Source: an uncultured Lachnospiraceae bacterium (GTDB taxonomy: Bacteria > Bacillota > Clostridia > Lachnospirales > Lachnospiraceae). From it: 64,000 bases of DNA. Below, one piece after another: positions 32,903-40,592 of the stretch. The position numbers and the translations under genes are program-made. Positions within the stretch are counted from its first letter, which is position 1, and each line of letters starts with the position of its first letter. The notes under the pieces were generated by a model. The model was not told the DNA's origin and searched no databases. It was given only the letters and a program-made list of their open reading frames with translations. The stretch is from NCBI GenBank assembly GCA_947178145.1, contig CAMWXE010000017.1:1-64000 (forward strand), written 5' to 3'.

Positions 32903-33334
32903 ATGCAGATTTCAAGCAGGTTTACGATAGCCATACACATGCTGGCCTGTATGGATGTATTTAAAGAGGAATACAAGATTACCAGCGATTTTCTGGCTTC
33001 TAGCATCAATGTCAACCCAGTCATTATTCGGAAGATATTGTCGCAGCTAAAAGATGCGGGATTAATTGAGGTAAAACGCGGACCCGGCGGAGCAACAATT
33101 GCAAAACCCCTTGATGAGATAACGTTTTTTGATGTATATCAGTCAGTCGGTTGTATAGAGGAGAATACCTTATTTCATTTTCATGAAAATCCGAACCCGG
33201 ACTGTCCGGTGGGAAGAAATATTCATCAGGTACTGGATGATAAGCTGCTTAGGATTCAGGCGGCAATGGAGCAGGAACTAAAATCAATAACACTCGCTGA
33301 TATGAATGCGGATATGGGGAAATATCTGGAATAA
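32903..33334 (+). CDS. Rrf2 family transcriptional regulator
   Basis: A 143-residue Rrf2 protein: MQISSRFTIAIHMLACMD, a winged helix with NPVIIRKILSQLKDAGLIEVKRGPGGATIAKP, and a C-terminal dimer helix. It lacks the three-Cys cluster of IscR or NsrR (only one Cys in the usual region, in NPDCPVGRN), so it resembles the YwnA-type group that does not bind a cluster. GGAAGGAGA precedes the ATG. It probably represses itself through the palindrome in its promoter. No target gene is adjacent in an operon. Confidence 0.9.
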   Translation: MQISSRFTIAIHMLACMDVFKEEYKITSDFLASSINVNPVIIRKILSQLKDAGLIEVKRGPGGATIAKPLDEITFFDVYQSVGCIEENTLFHFHENPNPDCPVGRNIHQVLDDKLLRIQAAMEQELKSITLADMNADMGKYLE

Positions 33335-33373
33335 ATTGTCTTTTGCGTGCATGTAATAATGTGCAAAATAATT

Positions 33374-33429
33374 TTATTAGGTACCTTGACAAGTATTTTC
33401 CTTTGGGCTATAATTAAGGTACCTAATAA
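33374..33429 (+). promoter_or_regulatory. MarR promoter with two flanking operators
   Basis: TTGACA (33386-33391), 17 bases, TATAAT (33409-33414) is a full-consensus promoter. TTATTAGGTACCTT (33374-33387) overlaps the -35 box and AAGGTACCTAATAA (33416-33429) covers the start site. Each arm contains the palindrome AGGTACCT and the two are exact inverse copies of each other. This is strong evidence for autorepression by the MarR protein. Confidence 0.88.
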
Positions 33430-33446
33430 AAAAGGAGGACTGATTT

Positions 33447-34160
33447 ATGACAGAAAATACGATTTGTCCCGGCTGCGGGAGGCACTGCAATCTGAGCGAG
33501 CCGCACTGCAAAAGAGGGGAAGAATACTGCCGCACTGGGAAAATGCCGGAACAGCGGCAAGGAGAAAAACAGTATCACGAGATGCGCAGGGCGCATTATC
33601 AGATTGCAGACATGAATGATAAGCTGATGATCAATCTGCGTGATTTGGGCCATATGATGCATTTGTTATATGATGGGAAAGCCAGTCAGAAGCGCATATT
33701 AATTATTCTGAATGAGTTGGATACGATCACACAGAAGGATTTGACAGAGCGCCTGGGAATCCAGCCGGGTTCGGCAAGCGAAATTCTTTCCAAAATGGAA
33801 AGTGCAGGATGGATTTGCCGCACCCAGAATGAAACCGACCGCAGGACGACAGATGTCTGTCTGACAGAAAGCGGCAGGGAACAGGCCACAGAAGCTTTGG
33901 CGCAGCGCAGAAAACGGCACGAGGATATGTTTTCCTGCCTTTCGGAAGCGGAAAAACAGGAATTATTGACCCTGTTGGAAACAGTCTGTGCGGATTGGCG
34001 GACCCGTTACGGTGAACATGGACATCATCATGGGCACCACGGGGAAGAAGGCCACCATGGAGGACATGGACACCACGGGGGAGAAGACTACCATAAAGGA
34101 CATGGGCACCACGGAGAAGAAGACCACCATGGAGGGCATGGCCATCAAGGTCTGGATTAG
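33447..34160 (+). CDS. MarR regulator with Cys-rich head and His-rich tail
   Basis: A 237-residue protein. A head with CPGCGRHCNLSEPHCKRGEEYC (six Cys) precedes a normal MarR winged-helix domain (QKRILIILNELDTITQKDLTERLGIQPGSASEILSKMESAGWI, then ETDRRTTDVCLTESG). The last 45 residues repeat HGHHG, EEGHHGGHGHHGGED and similar, more than 15 His. The Cys and His clusters suggest metal sensing or storage by a regulator. AAGGAGGA precedes the ATG. Its own promoter carries two operators. No exporter gene follows, only a hairpin and gene remains. Confidence 0.9.
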   Translation: MTENTICPGCGRHCNLSEPHCKRGEEYCRTGKMPEQRQGEKQYHEMRRAHYQIADMNDKLMINLRDLGHMMHLLYDGKASQKRILIILNELDTITQKDLTERLGIQPGSASEILSKMESAGWICRTQNETDRRTTDVCLTESGREQATEALAQRRKRHEDMFSCLSEAEKQELLTLLETVCADWRTRYGEHGHHHGHHGEEGHHGGHGHHGGEDYHKGHGHHGEEDHHGGHGHQGLD

Positions 34161-34264
34161 TAAGAAAAACTGGTGTCAGAAACGGGGCATAAATCTGACT
34201 GATGAGTTGACGGATTTGTGTGAGGAAACGATATAAAATTGTTGTTCACAGGAAGCATGATGTA

Positions 34265-34294
34265 GTGGCAGACATACAAGTGTCTGCCACTTTT
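34265..34294 (+). terminator. Terminator after the MarR gene
   Basis: GTGGCAGACA (34265-34274) pairs perfectly with TGTCTGCCAC (34281-34290), followed by TTTT. Confidence 0.75.
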
Positions 34295-34409
34295 ACAAAA
34301 CGACCAATTTTGAAAACAGAAGTGAAGGAAAATGGTGTCGGACGAGGTGGAGGAGGGCAGGGCGGAAAAGGTTGCAAATGTCCAAAATAGGAATAAGCAT
34401 TGAATGTAA

Positions 34410-34604
34410 GGGTGTTCCATAGAACGGGGCAAAACTTTGTATGACATCCAAAATACGGCAGCGGCAGTGCAGAATATATTGCTGTCCGCCACGGATATGG
34501 GGCTTGGGTCATGCTGGTGCGGTGATTTTGATGAGTCAGGACTGCAGGAAATTTTTCAGATGGACAGTGGGAGTGGCCGACACCATTACTGCAATTACCA
34601 GTAG
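34410..34604 (+). pseudogene. Nitroreductase family fragment
   Basis: Reading from 34410, the frame gives LYDIQNTAAAVQNILLSATD followed by MGLGSCWCGDFDESGLQEIF, the recognisable middle-to-C-terminal motif of nitroreductase-type flavoproteins. There is no start codon or N-terminal half, and the reading ends at TAG (34602). The surrounding 34295-34738 holds nothing else I can identify. Confidence 0.6.
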
Positions 34605-34738
34605 TCAATTCAATAAAGGTGGATACAGGAAGTGCGAATTTGGGAGCCACACACACTGAGGAGAATGTGTCTGGTTCTTTTTTGATACAAGGTTGTTTTT
34701 AGAAGATAGGCAGATCGTTATCAGATTGAAGGGATTTT

Positions 34739-34915
34739 ATGGGAAACAGGACAAGGGATAGAGTAATCTATATCCAAACCGATGAAAAGTTGCAGGCAGA
34801 GTTTGAAAAACAAAAAGAAGCCAGCGGATATGGCAGCAATGCAGACTTTGTAGATTATCTGTTGCAGGTAAGTGAAGGAAAACAGGCAGATGGGAGCCGT
34901 TTTACAGTGAATTAG
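34739..34915 (+). CDS. Small protein from integrative element
   Basis: A 58-residue frame starting MGNRTRDRVIYIQTDEKLQA and containing KQKEASGYGSNADFVDYLLQ. GAAGGGA precedes the ATG. The charged sequence and the context (next to broken mobile-element genes) suggest an accessory mobilization protein of the ribbon-helix-helix kind, but I do not recognise it with certainty. It seems intact. Confidence 0.5.
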   Translation: MGNRTRDRVIYIQTDEKLQAEFEKQKEASGYGSNADFVDYLLQVSEGKQADGSRFTVN

Positions 34916-34922
34916 ACAGTAT

Positions 34923-35445
34923 ATGCAGGAGAAGGAGCAGAAACAGGTGGAATACAGGCGTACCTTGCAAGATATTGAGGAGGAAAAGTAGTATCTTGAT
35001 GATTATGAGGAATGGCGAGAGGAAACGAAAAAAGGCGGGGATTCATTTTACGAAGCATTTGACCACTTTCAGGCAGAACATGATGTATCTGAAAATGATG
35101 AAGAAATCTTTTACGGAAGTGTTTTTCATGAGTTCAATGAGCAATGGCAGGGGGAAAAATCAAGCTGTTTCAGAGAAGAAATCAGAAGTAACCAAAAAGG
35201 AGAAAGTGGATTTTTCAAAGCTTTCCTTAGAAGAACGTGCAAAGCTGCTTCCACCACCGACAGGTGATCAAATGGCAGAATTAAAAGAGTATCAAAAGCG
35301 AATGGGGTATGATGAAAGTAAAATGAAAAGTATGAAATATAAGATGAAAGTCAATGACAAATTTCTGAAAGAGTATGAGTATAGGAAAAAGCATTATGGA
35401 GTGAAGGAGGATATTCAGAAAAAGCCGCGGGATAGGGAGCGATGA
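34923..35445 (+). pseudogene. Broken hypothetical gene of the same element
   Basis: ATG at 34923 reads EQKQVEYRRTLQDIEEEK, hits TAG at 34989, then continues in frame as YLDDYEEWREETKKGGDSFY and FDHFQAEHDVSENDEEIFYG. At the GGGGGAAAAA run near 35150 the sensible reading moves to another frame, giving NQAVSEKKSEVTKKEKVDFS, LSLEERAKLLPPPTGDQMAE and a basic end to 35445. A nonsense mutation plus a frameshift explain this. An alternative is that the last part starts independently at the ATG at 35128. The gap 35446-35640 shows nothing. Confidence 0.55.
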
Positions 35446-35640
35446 TTTATATGTTGAAGGAATTACATTTCTCAAAAAAGATTTGACATTGCGAAAAATT
35501 AATTCTTTTGCTGATGGCAATAAAAAAGATTAGTATAAATGATATTATATATTTGCGTTTATAAATGAAAAATAATGGCAAACCGCACTTGACAAAAATA
35601 ATATTTTATGTAAAAATTGAAAACATATTACGAAATAGAG

Positions 35641-36251
35641 GTGGCAATATTGGACGTATAACGAAATAGTAAAATTTCTATTAATGATACTTTGCTTAGA
35701 AAAATTGTATATTCTATAGAAAAAGCAATAGGAGAGGACCAACAACAATATTTGAGAGAAAATCAAAAGGAAACTAATAATGCAATTATACTTCTTAGAG
35801 GGGATGATAAAAAAAGAATCGTATAAATCCGCATTATTTGCAGTCTATATTGTATGCTGAGAATAAAGACTGCATTGCTAAAGAGAGACAGATGACATTG
35901 CAGGATTTTGGAATTACTATTTTTGATACGGATGTTTTAGAACAGGATTTTGAAAAAATAAGTCAAGGTTTGATCGGCAGGGAAGAGGACTATAGGCATT
36001 ATATTGTTTCATATATAGCAAATCATGGGGAAATAAAAAGTATTACATTAAAATTCCTTGATAAAGAATTCAATATTGTAGATGAAGAGTCTCTCATGCA
36101 GTATATTAGACCAGATTTTGCACAGCTTACGAATTTAGATTCTGAGACGGAGTCAGAAGAATTCAATAGTCATAGTAAGAAGAGTCTGGTAGCTATTAGG
36201 AGTGGGGTAAAACCCCAACTTCGTGAGATCGAAAAAAGAGCTGAAAAATAA
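35641..36251 (+). pseudogene. DUF5986-like gene with nonsense and frameshift
   Basis: From GTG 35641 the frame reads VAILDV, stops at TAA (35659), then continues RNSKISINDTLLRKIVYSIE and YLRENQKETNNAIILLRGDD. At the A-run 35809-35815 the meaning shifts to the frame ending at 36251: NRINPHYLQSILYAENKDCI, QMTLQDFGITIFDTDVLEQD and a charged tail. The C-terminal 137 codons alone could still be translated from TTG 35838. The family name is tentative; such proteins often sit before an ImmA/IrrE-type gene, as here. The A7-G context could also be a slippage site. Confidence 0.5.
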
Positions 36252-36269
36252 ATTCAGGAGATTTTGATA

Positions 36270-37457
36270 ATGGTAGAGAAACAGTTTTATGGTGAGAGAT
36301 TAAGAAGTGCAAGAATGTTCAGAGGATTGACGTTGACGGAATTGGCAAAAAGAACTGAGATTAGTAAACAATCTCTTTCATTATATGAAAATGATAACAA
36401 CAAGCCGGATCATATGAAAGTAAGAATTTTAGCATCGAAACTTGATTTTCCATATGACTATTTTTTTCAAAAAGACAGTTATGTTGCCAAGACAGAGACA
36501 ACATATTTTCGTTCCTTAGCCAGTGCCACGAAAAAAGATAGAACGGCACAAAGCATTAAACTAGAGTATGTAGCAAAAATATACGAGATATTGCTTGAGT
36601 ACATTTCATTTCCTGAAATGAATTTGCCAAGTGTTGATTTTGAAGGATATGATGATGTATTTGAATGTGAAAGTGAATCCTCGGTTCAAGAGATAGAAAA
36701 TATTGCGATTCAAGTAAGAAAATATTGGAATGTCGAAACAGAACCGATAAAAGATTTACAATATCTGTTGGAAAAGAATGGAATTATAGTAACGGGGTTT
36801 GATACAAACGAAGATAAAATAGATGCATTTAGTCAAAGAACTATAGTAGCTGGCAATGATATTTATTTTATTGCTGTAGCATTGGGAAATAGACCAGAAG
36901 GAAGAATAAGATTTGATATGGCTCATGAGTTGGGACATATTCTGCTACATCCTTGGAGTGAAGACTTGGAAGCAATTACAAAAGAAGAGTTTAAGGCGAG
37001 GGAGCGTCAGGCGAACATGTTTGCAAGTGCCTTTTTATTGCCGGACAGCAGCTTTGGAAAGGATATATCTGCATATCCTACGGATTTAAAGTATTATCAG
37101 TTTTTAAAGAAGAAATGGAAAGTGTCTATTCAGGCAATGATTTACAGGACACATCAGTTGAGAATCATATCAGATAACCAGTACCAGTATCTGATGCGGC
37201 AGGTTTCAAAAAATGGGTGGAGACAGAAAGAACCGGATGATGCGCCATACACTTTAAATGAGAGCATTTTTCAGGGAGCAGTTGATTTATTAATAGACAA
37301 AGAAGTGCTTACAGCAAAGCAAATATTGGAATTATTAAAAAGAAATGGAGTGACTTTATATTCAAATGTTATAGAGGAGCTTCTTCATTTACGTCAGGAT
37401 ACGTTAAAAGTGGAAGAAAAAGTGATACCAATTTTACAATTGCGCAAAAAGCAGTAA
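36270..37457 (+). CDS. XRE regulator fused to ImmA/IrrE metallopeptidase
   Basis: A 395-residue protein. Residues 1-65 form an XRE helix-turn-helix (ERLRSARMFRGLTLTELAKRTEISKQSLSLYENDNNKPD). The central part holds the zinc peptidase motif H219-ELG-H223 in DMAHELGHILLHPW, with a downstream Glu-rich helix EEFKARERQANMFASAFLLP typical of IrrE. Such proteins cleave or relieve phage-type repressors during stress and are common on ICEs and in toxin or defense loci. CAGGAG precedes the ATG at 36270. The base composition is AT-richer than the flanking core genes, as expected for acquired DNA. Confidence 0.9.
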   Translation: MVEKQFYGERLRSARMFRGLTLTELAKRTEISKQSLSLYENDNNKPDHMKVRILASKLDFPYDYFFQKDSYVAKTETTYFRSLASATKKDRTAQSIKLEYVAKIYEILLEYISFPEMNLPSVDFEGYDDVFECESESSVQEIENIAIQVRKYWNVETEPIKDLQYLLEKNGIIVTGFDTNEDKIDAFSQRTIVAGNDIYFIAVALGNRPEGRIRFDMAHELGHILLHPWSEDLEAITKEEFKARERQANMFASAFLLPDSSFGKDISAYPTDLKYYQFLKKKWKVSIQAMIYRTHQLRIISDNQYQYLMRQVSKNGWRQKEPDDAPYTLNESIFQGAVDLLIDKEVLTAKQILELLKRNGVTLYSNVIEELLHLRQDTLKVEEKVIPILQLRKKQ

Positions 37458-37491
37458 GTATGATTAAGTATAATTATTGTTGAGAAATTAA

Positions 37492-37516
37492 TTGTGACAG
37501 CATTGCTGACACAAAT
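37492..37516. repeat. 25-base duplicate of an internal yhcG segment
   Basis: This stretch differs by one base from 37808-37832 inside the next gene. It can encode VTALLTQI in one frame, the same peptide as in the gene, so it looks like a remnant of a second related nuclease gene or a local duplication. Confidence 0.75.
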
Positions 37517-37533
37517 TAAAAAGGCGGTTATGT

Positions 37534-38523
37534 ATGAAAGAAGTAAATTCGGCTTTTTCGCAAGTCACTGACATTATCGAAGAAGCAAAGAATAGTGCAT
37601 ATAAAAAAGTAAATGAAGAACTTATCAATATGTATTGGAATATAGGTGCATTTTTAAGCAAAGAGGCTGAGAAGGCAACTTTTGGAGATGCATATATTGA
37701 TTCTATATCAGAATATATTCAAGGGCAGTTTCCGGGAATCAAGGGGTTTAACAGGCGCGGGCTGTATAGAATGAAAAAATTTTATGAGACATATGCTGAT
37801 GATGAATTTGTGACAGCACTGCTGACACAAATCAGTTGGACAAATCATCTTGCAATTATGTCAAAGGCAAAGACTATTGAGGAAAGACATTTTTATATTA
37901 TATTATGTATAAAAGAAAGCTATTCTTCAAGAGAGTTGGAAAGACAGATGGAAAGCGCATATTACGAGCGTTATATGCTATCAAAAGAAAAAGTATTACC
38001 AGAGCCTATAAAGGGATTAAAAGAAAATCCATTTATGGATACTTATGTCGTAGAATTTTTGGAAATGCCAAAAATCTATAAAGAACAAGATTTTAGAAAA
38101 GCATTAATTAAAAACATGAAGGATTTTATATTGGAGCTGGGTAAAGATTTCACTTTCATTGATGAAGAATATAAGGTGCAGATTGGCGGAGAAGATTTTG
38201 CGATTGACTTGCTATTTTTCCATAGAGGGTTACAATGCTTGGTTGCTTTTGAGTTAAAAATTGGAAAGTTCAAGCCAGAATATATTTCAAAAATGGATTT
38301 TTATTTAGAGGCACTTGACCGACAGAAGAAAAAAGAACACGAGAACCCAAGTGTTGGACTAATATTGTGTGCGTCTAAAAATGATGAAGTAGTGGAGTAT
38401 GCAATGAGCAGGAGTATGTCACCAATGCTGGTGTCAGAATACAAATTACAGTTACCGGATAAGAAGATATTGGAGAGAAAATTGCAGGAATTAGTTAATA
38501 TACCTCAAATTGAGAAAGAATAG
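37534..38523 (+). CDS. YhcG/DUF1016 PD-(D/E)XK nuclease family protein
   Basis: A 329-residue protein of the DUF1016 (YhcG, RpnA-related) family. The N-terminal part has the conserved AYKKVNEELINMYWNIGAFLSKE and RRGLYRMKKFYETY, TQISWTNHLAIMSK. The C-terminal nuclease core is GGEDFAIDLLFFHRGLQCLVAFELKIGKFKPEYISKMDFYLEAL with the D-(n)-E-x-K pattern. Such proteins are found with restriction and mobile genes. An in-frame ATG with AAGGCGG upstream gives the start. The truncated helicase gene after it may have belonged to the same system. Confidence 0.9.
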   Translation: MKEVNSAFSQVTDIIEEAKNSAYKKVNEELINMYWNIGAFLSKEAEKATFGDAYIDSISEYIQGQFPGIKGFNRRGLYRMKKFYETYADDEFVTALLTQISWTNHLAIMSKAKTIEERHFYIILCIKESYSSRELERQMESAYYERYMLSKEKVLPEPIKGLKENPFMDTYVVEFLEMPKIYKEQDFRKALIKNMKDFILELGKDFTFIDEEYKVQIGGEDFAIDLLFFHRGLQCLVAFELKIGKFKPEYISKMDFYLEALDRQKKKEHENPSVGLILCASKNDEVVEYAMSRSMSPMLVSEYKLQLPDKKILERKLQELVNIPQIEKE

Positions 38524-38576
38524 AATATATAACTGTAAAAAGATTTGTTAAAACAGTTATGTGGAAAGGGAATGTA

Positions 38577-39112
38577 ATGTTTTACAAAATGATTGAAAAT
38601 GCGTGTAATCGATGGTATGCGTCTCCCGAGTGTACGGTAACAGCAATAATTGATTACATAGAGTTGAAAGGTATGATGCGCGATGCGCAAATTGCCGCAA
38701 TCAAAACATATCTTTTTTTGAAGGTTTCTTGTGCAAGTAAACCGCTTATAGATTTATTCAGCGAGGGTAAATTTAACACTCTTGATTTGGATAGCGCAGA
38801 GATATCAAACACCGTCCGCAAGTATTTAGAACAAAATGCAGTAGCGGCACTGTTCTAATATTCTTGCCTAAAAAACGATAAGGGTGAACAGGTTTCAAAA
38901 AAATAGAGGAGTTTATAAAAAAGACACCGGAAGATATTGGCTACAAGAAATTTTTCAAAGATGCATTTTATGGCGTTTCTTATACGGATTACCTTTTTAG
39001 TTTGCCAATGGGAGCAGGAAAGACATATTTAATGGCGGCATTCATTTATCTGGACTTGTATTTTGCAAGAAATGAACCCTTGAATCCAGCATTTGCCACC
39101 AAGTGGACGAAA
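38577..39112 (+). pseudogene. DEAD/DEAH helicase gene, N-terminal remnant
   Basis: GGAAAGGG precedes the ATG at 38577. The reading is MFYKMIENACNRWYASPECT through to NAVAALF, then TAA (38856). Continuing in frame gives YSCLKNDKGEQVSKK, an A7 run forces a shift near 38900, and then IEEFIKKTPEDIGYKKFFKD, and YLFSLPMGAGKTYLMAAFIY with a Walker A motif. The sequence diverges after NEPLNPAFA near 39100, at what seems to be a deletion junction. It resembles type III restriction or DEAD-box helicases. Only about 180 codons remain. Confidence 0.65.
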
Positions 39113-39157
39113 AGAGATAAATTTGGGGGCATCTTCCCCAAAGGCTTCGCCTCGTGA

Positions 39158-39701
39158 CTTTTATCAATGTGGGTGGTGACAACATAAGAAAAGTTTCCTT
39201 CTTAAACCTTGCTGGCAAGTTCTTTCCCTATCTGGTGCGCTTCATCAAAACTGACCTCACCGGGAGCGAAAGCCTGTATCAGATGATAGGCTTTATTAAT
39301 TCTTTTTGCAATCTGGTTCAGGCTGGAGCTGATCCGTCCAAGCTCCGTATTGTATTCCCGTAGGAAACGGTAATTCACGTCATAGACATATCCGTATAAA
39401 ATCAGCTTCCGGATGAAAGCCAATTTGCTTTTCATGCCGGACAGTTTAATCTTTACGTCAAGGATATACTGCTCTTTATCATCTAAGGAACTGTAGAAAA
39501 ATAAGTGACACATCTTGACTTGTCTATTTCTCCGATATCAAATTGCTAAAGCAATTGCACAAAAAACCTCGCCGTAGCCCACTACGCCTATGTTTTTTGT
39601 ACTGCACTCTCAAAGAAATATCCTATCGCAATCTGTATCACTTATTTTCCTACAGTTCCTAAGTGAAATTCATTCTGGTTGGTTCGTATCATGTTTGCCA
39701 T
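39158..39701 (-). pseudogene. mobC-relaxase fusion remnant, split by a MITE
   Basis: On the minus strand ATG at 39701 (AAAGGA upstream) reads MANMIRTNQNEFHL, the usual start of MobC relaxosome proteins, and runs into the element at 39659. Past it, DDKEQYILDVKIKLSGMKSK, LAFIRKLILYGYVYDVNYRF and LGRISSSLNQIAKRIN continue MobC. Directly joined is AYHLIQAFAPGEVSFDEAHQ, a relaxase N-terminal motif; it stops at 39202, and one frame over NFSYVVTTHIDKSHE continues the relaxase before homology ends at about 39158. So an internal deletion fused mobC to the relaxase, and a frameshift and an insertion followed. The sequence from 39113 to 39157 is unassigned. Confidence 0.7.
39487..39659. mobile_element. 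Complete 173-bp GGAACTG MITE with TAA duplication
   Basis: The ends are inverted repeats of about 26 bases (GGAACTGTAG-A/G-AAAATAAGTGA-C/T-ACA). TAA occurs on both sides (39484-39486, 39660-39662). Removing the element and one TAA rejoins mobC codons FH-L-DDKEQ exactly, which proves insertion. The interior has a palindromic AATTGCTAAAGCAATT and a GC-rich hairpin around GTAGCCCACTAC but no ORF. This is the type copy for the partial or minimal copies at 1, 7861, 16021, 17794 and 31528. Confidence 0.9.
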
Positions 39702-39847
39702 TTCTGCATCGTCCTTTCTATATTTGGGCATAAAAAACTGCTGTAACTTGTCTGGTTTACAACAGTCTGGTTTCGTGTCTGTTCAGTTGTTTTGGATAGA
39801 ATTATCCATGTGTTATTACAAAATTTTTAGAAAAGTTGGGTTTCTAC

Positions 39848-39876
39848 TTGATATTAGACGTTTAAACGTCTAATAT
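39848..39876 (+). promoter_or_regulatory. Promoter spanned by a perfect 26-bp palindrome
   Basis: TTGATA (39848-39853), a 17-base spacer and TAATAT (39871-39876). The palindrome from 39851 to 39876 (half-site ATATTAGACGTTT) fills the spacer and both boxes. A dimeric regulator bound here would occupy the same face as RNA polymerase. It drives the two-component genes. The 39663-39847 stretch otherwise holds the mobC start and no other gene. Confidence 0.8.
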
Positions 39877-39905
39877 TGGATAAAAGATTTAAGGGGGATG
39901 TTAAG

Positions 39906-40592
39906 ATGAAAAAAATATTTTTGGTAGAAGATGATAAAGCAATTTCTAAAAATCTGATGTTATTGCTTCAGTCAGAGGGATTTGCTGTCAGCCGTGCTTC
40001 CACACAGGGAGAAGCAATCTGTATGCTTGCAGAAGGAAGATTTGACATGGCATTAGTAGATATTTCTTTACCTGATGGGAATGGTTTTGCTGTCTGCACA
40101 GAAATCAAACAGACACAGAATATCCCGGTTATTTTTCTGACAGCATCCGGTGATGAGGCAAGTGTCGTGACAGGGCTGAATATGGGGGCAGATGATTATA
40201 TAACAAAACCTTTCCGTCCACGGGAGTTAATTGCAAGGATTGGGGCTGCTTTGCGAAAAACAGACTGTTCGCCTGCTGTTTTTGATATAAACGGACTTTC
40301 TGTTGATGTTGCCAGTGGTATTGTGAAAAAGAATGGGAAAGAGGTATTCCTTTCAGCGTTGGAATACCGTTTACTGCTGGTATTTGTCAATAATCCCCGA
40401 AATATCATCACACGGGAGCGGTTGTTAGATGAACTGTGGGATGCCGCAGGGGAATTTGTCAATAATAATACATTGACAGTCTATATTAAGCGGCTGCGGG
40501 AAAAGATTGAGGATAATCCAGCAAAACCGCAGATTATATTGACCGTTCACGGAACGGGATACCGGTTGGGAGGCAGTGATGTTTCGGAATAA
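39906..40592 (+). CDS. OmpR-family response regulator
   Basis: A 228-residue regulator: receiver domain with phosphoacceptor D52 in MALVDISLPDG and the conserved Lys in DDYITKPF, then a winged-helix OmpR-type DNA-binding domain (LSALEYRLLLVFVNNPRNIITRERLLDELW, TLTVYIKRLREKI). AAGGGGG precedes the ATG at 39906. It overlaps the histidine kinase gene by 14 bases. The downstream ABC operon has 11-base spaced GTCAC sites that it probably binds. Confidence 0.95.
   Translation: MKKIFLVEDDKAISKNLMLLLQSEGFAVSRASTQGEAICMLAEGRFDMALVDISLPDGNGFAVCTEIKQTQNIPVIFLTASGDEASVVTGLNMGADDYITKPFRPRELIARIGAALRKTDCSPAVFDINGLSVDVASGIVKKNGKEVFLSALEYRLLLVFVNNPRNIITRERLLDELWDAAGEFVNNNTLTVYIKRLREKIEDNPAKPQIILTVHGTGYRLGGSDVSE

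Noticed and set aside
34441-34659. 72-codon plus-strand open frame and its antisense counterpart
   Set aside because: Another frame of the same stretch carries the nitroreductase motif; these readings are low-complexity shadows.
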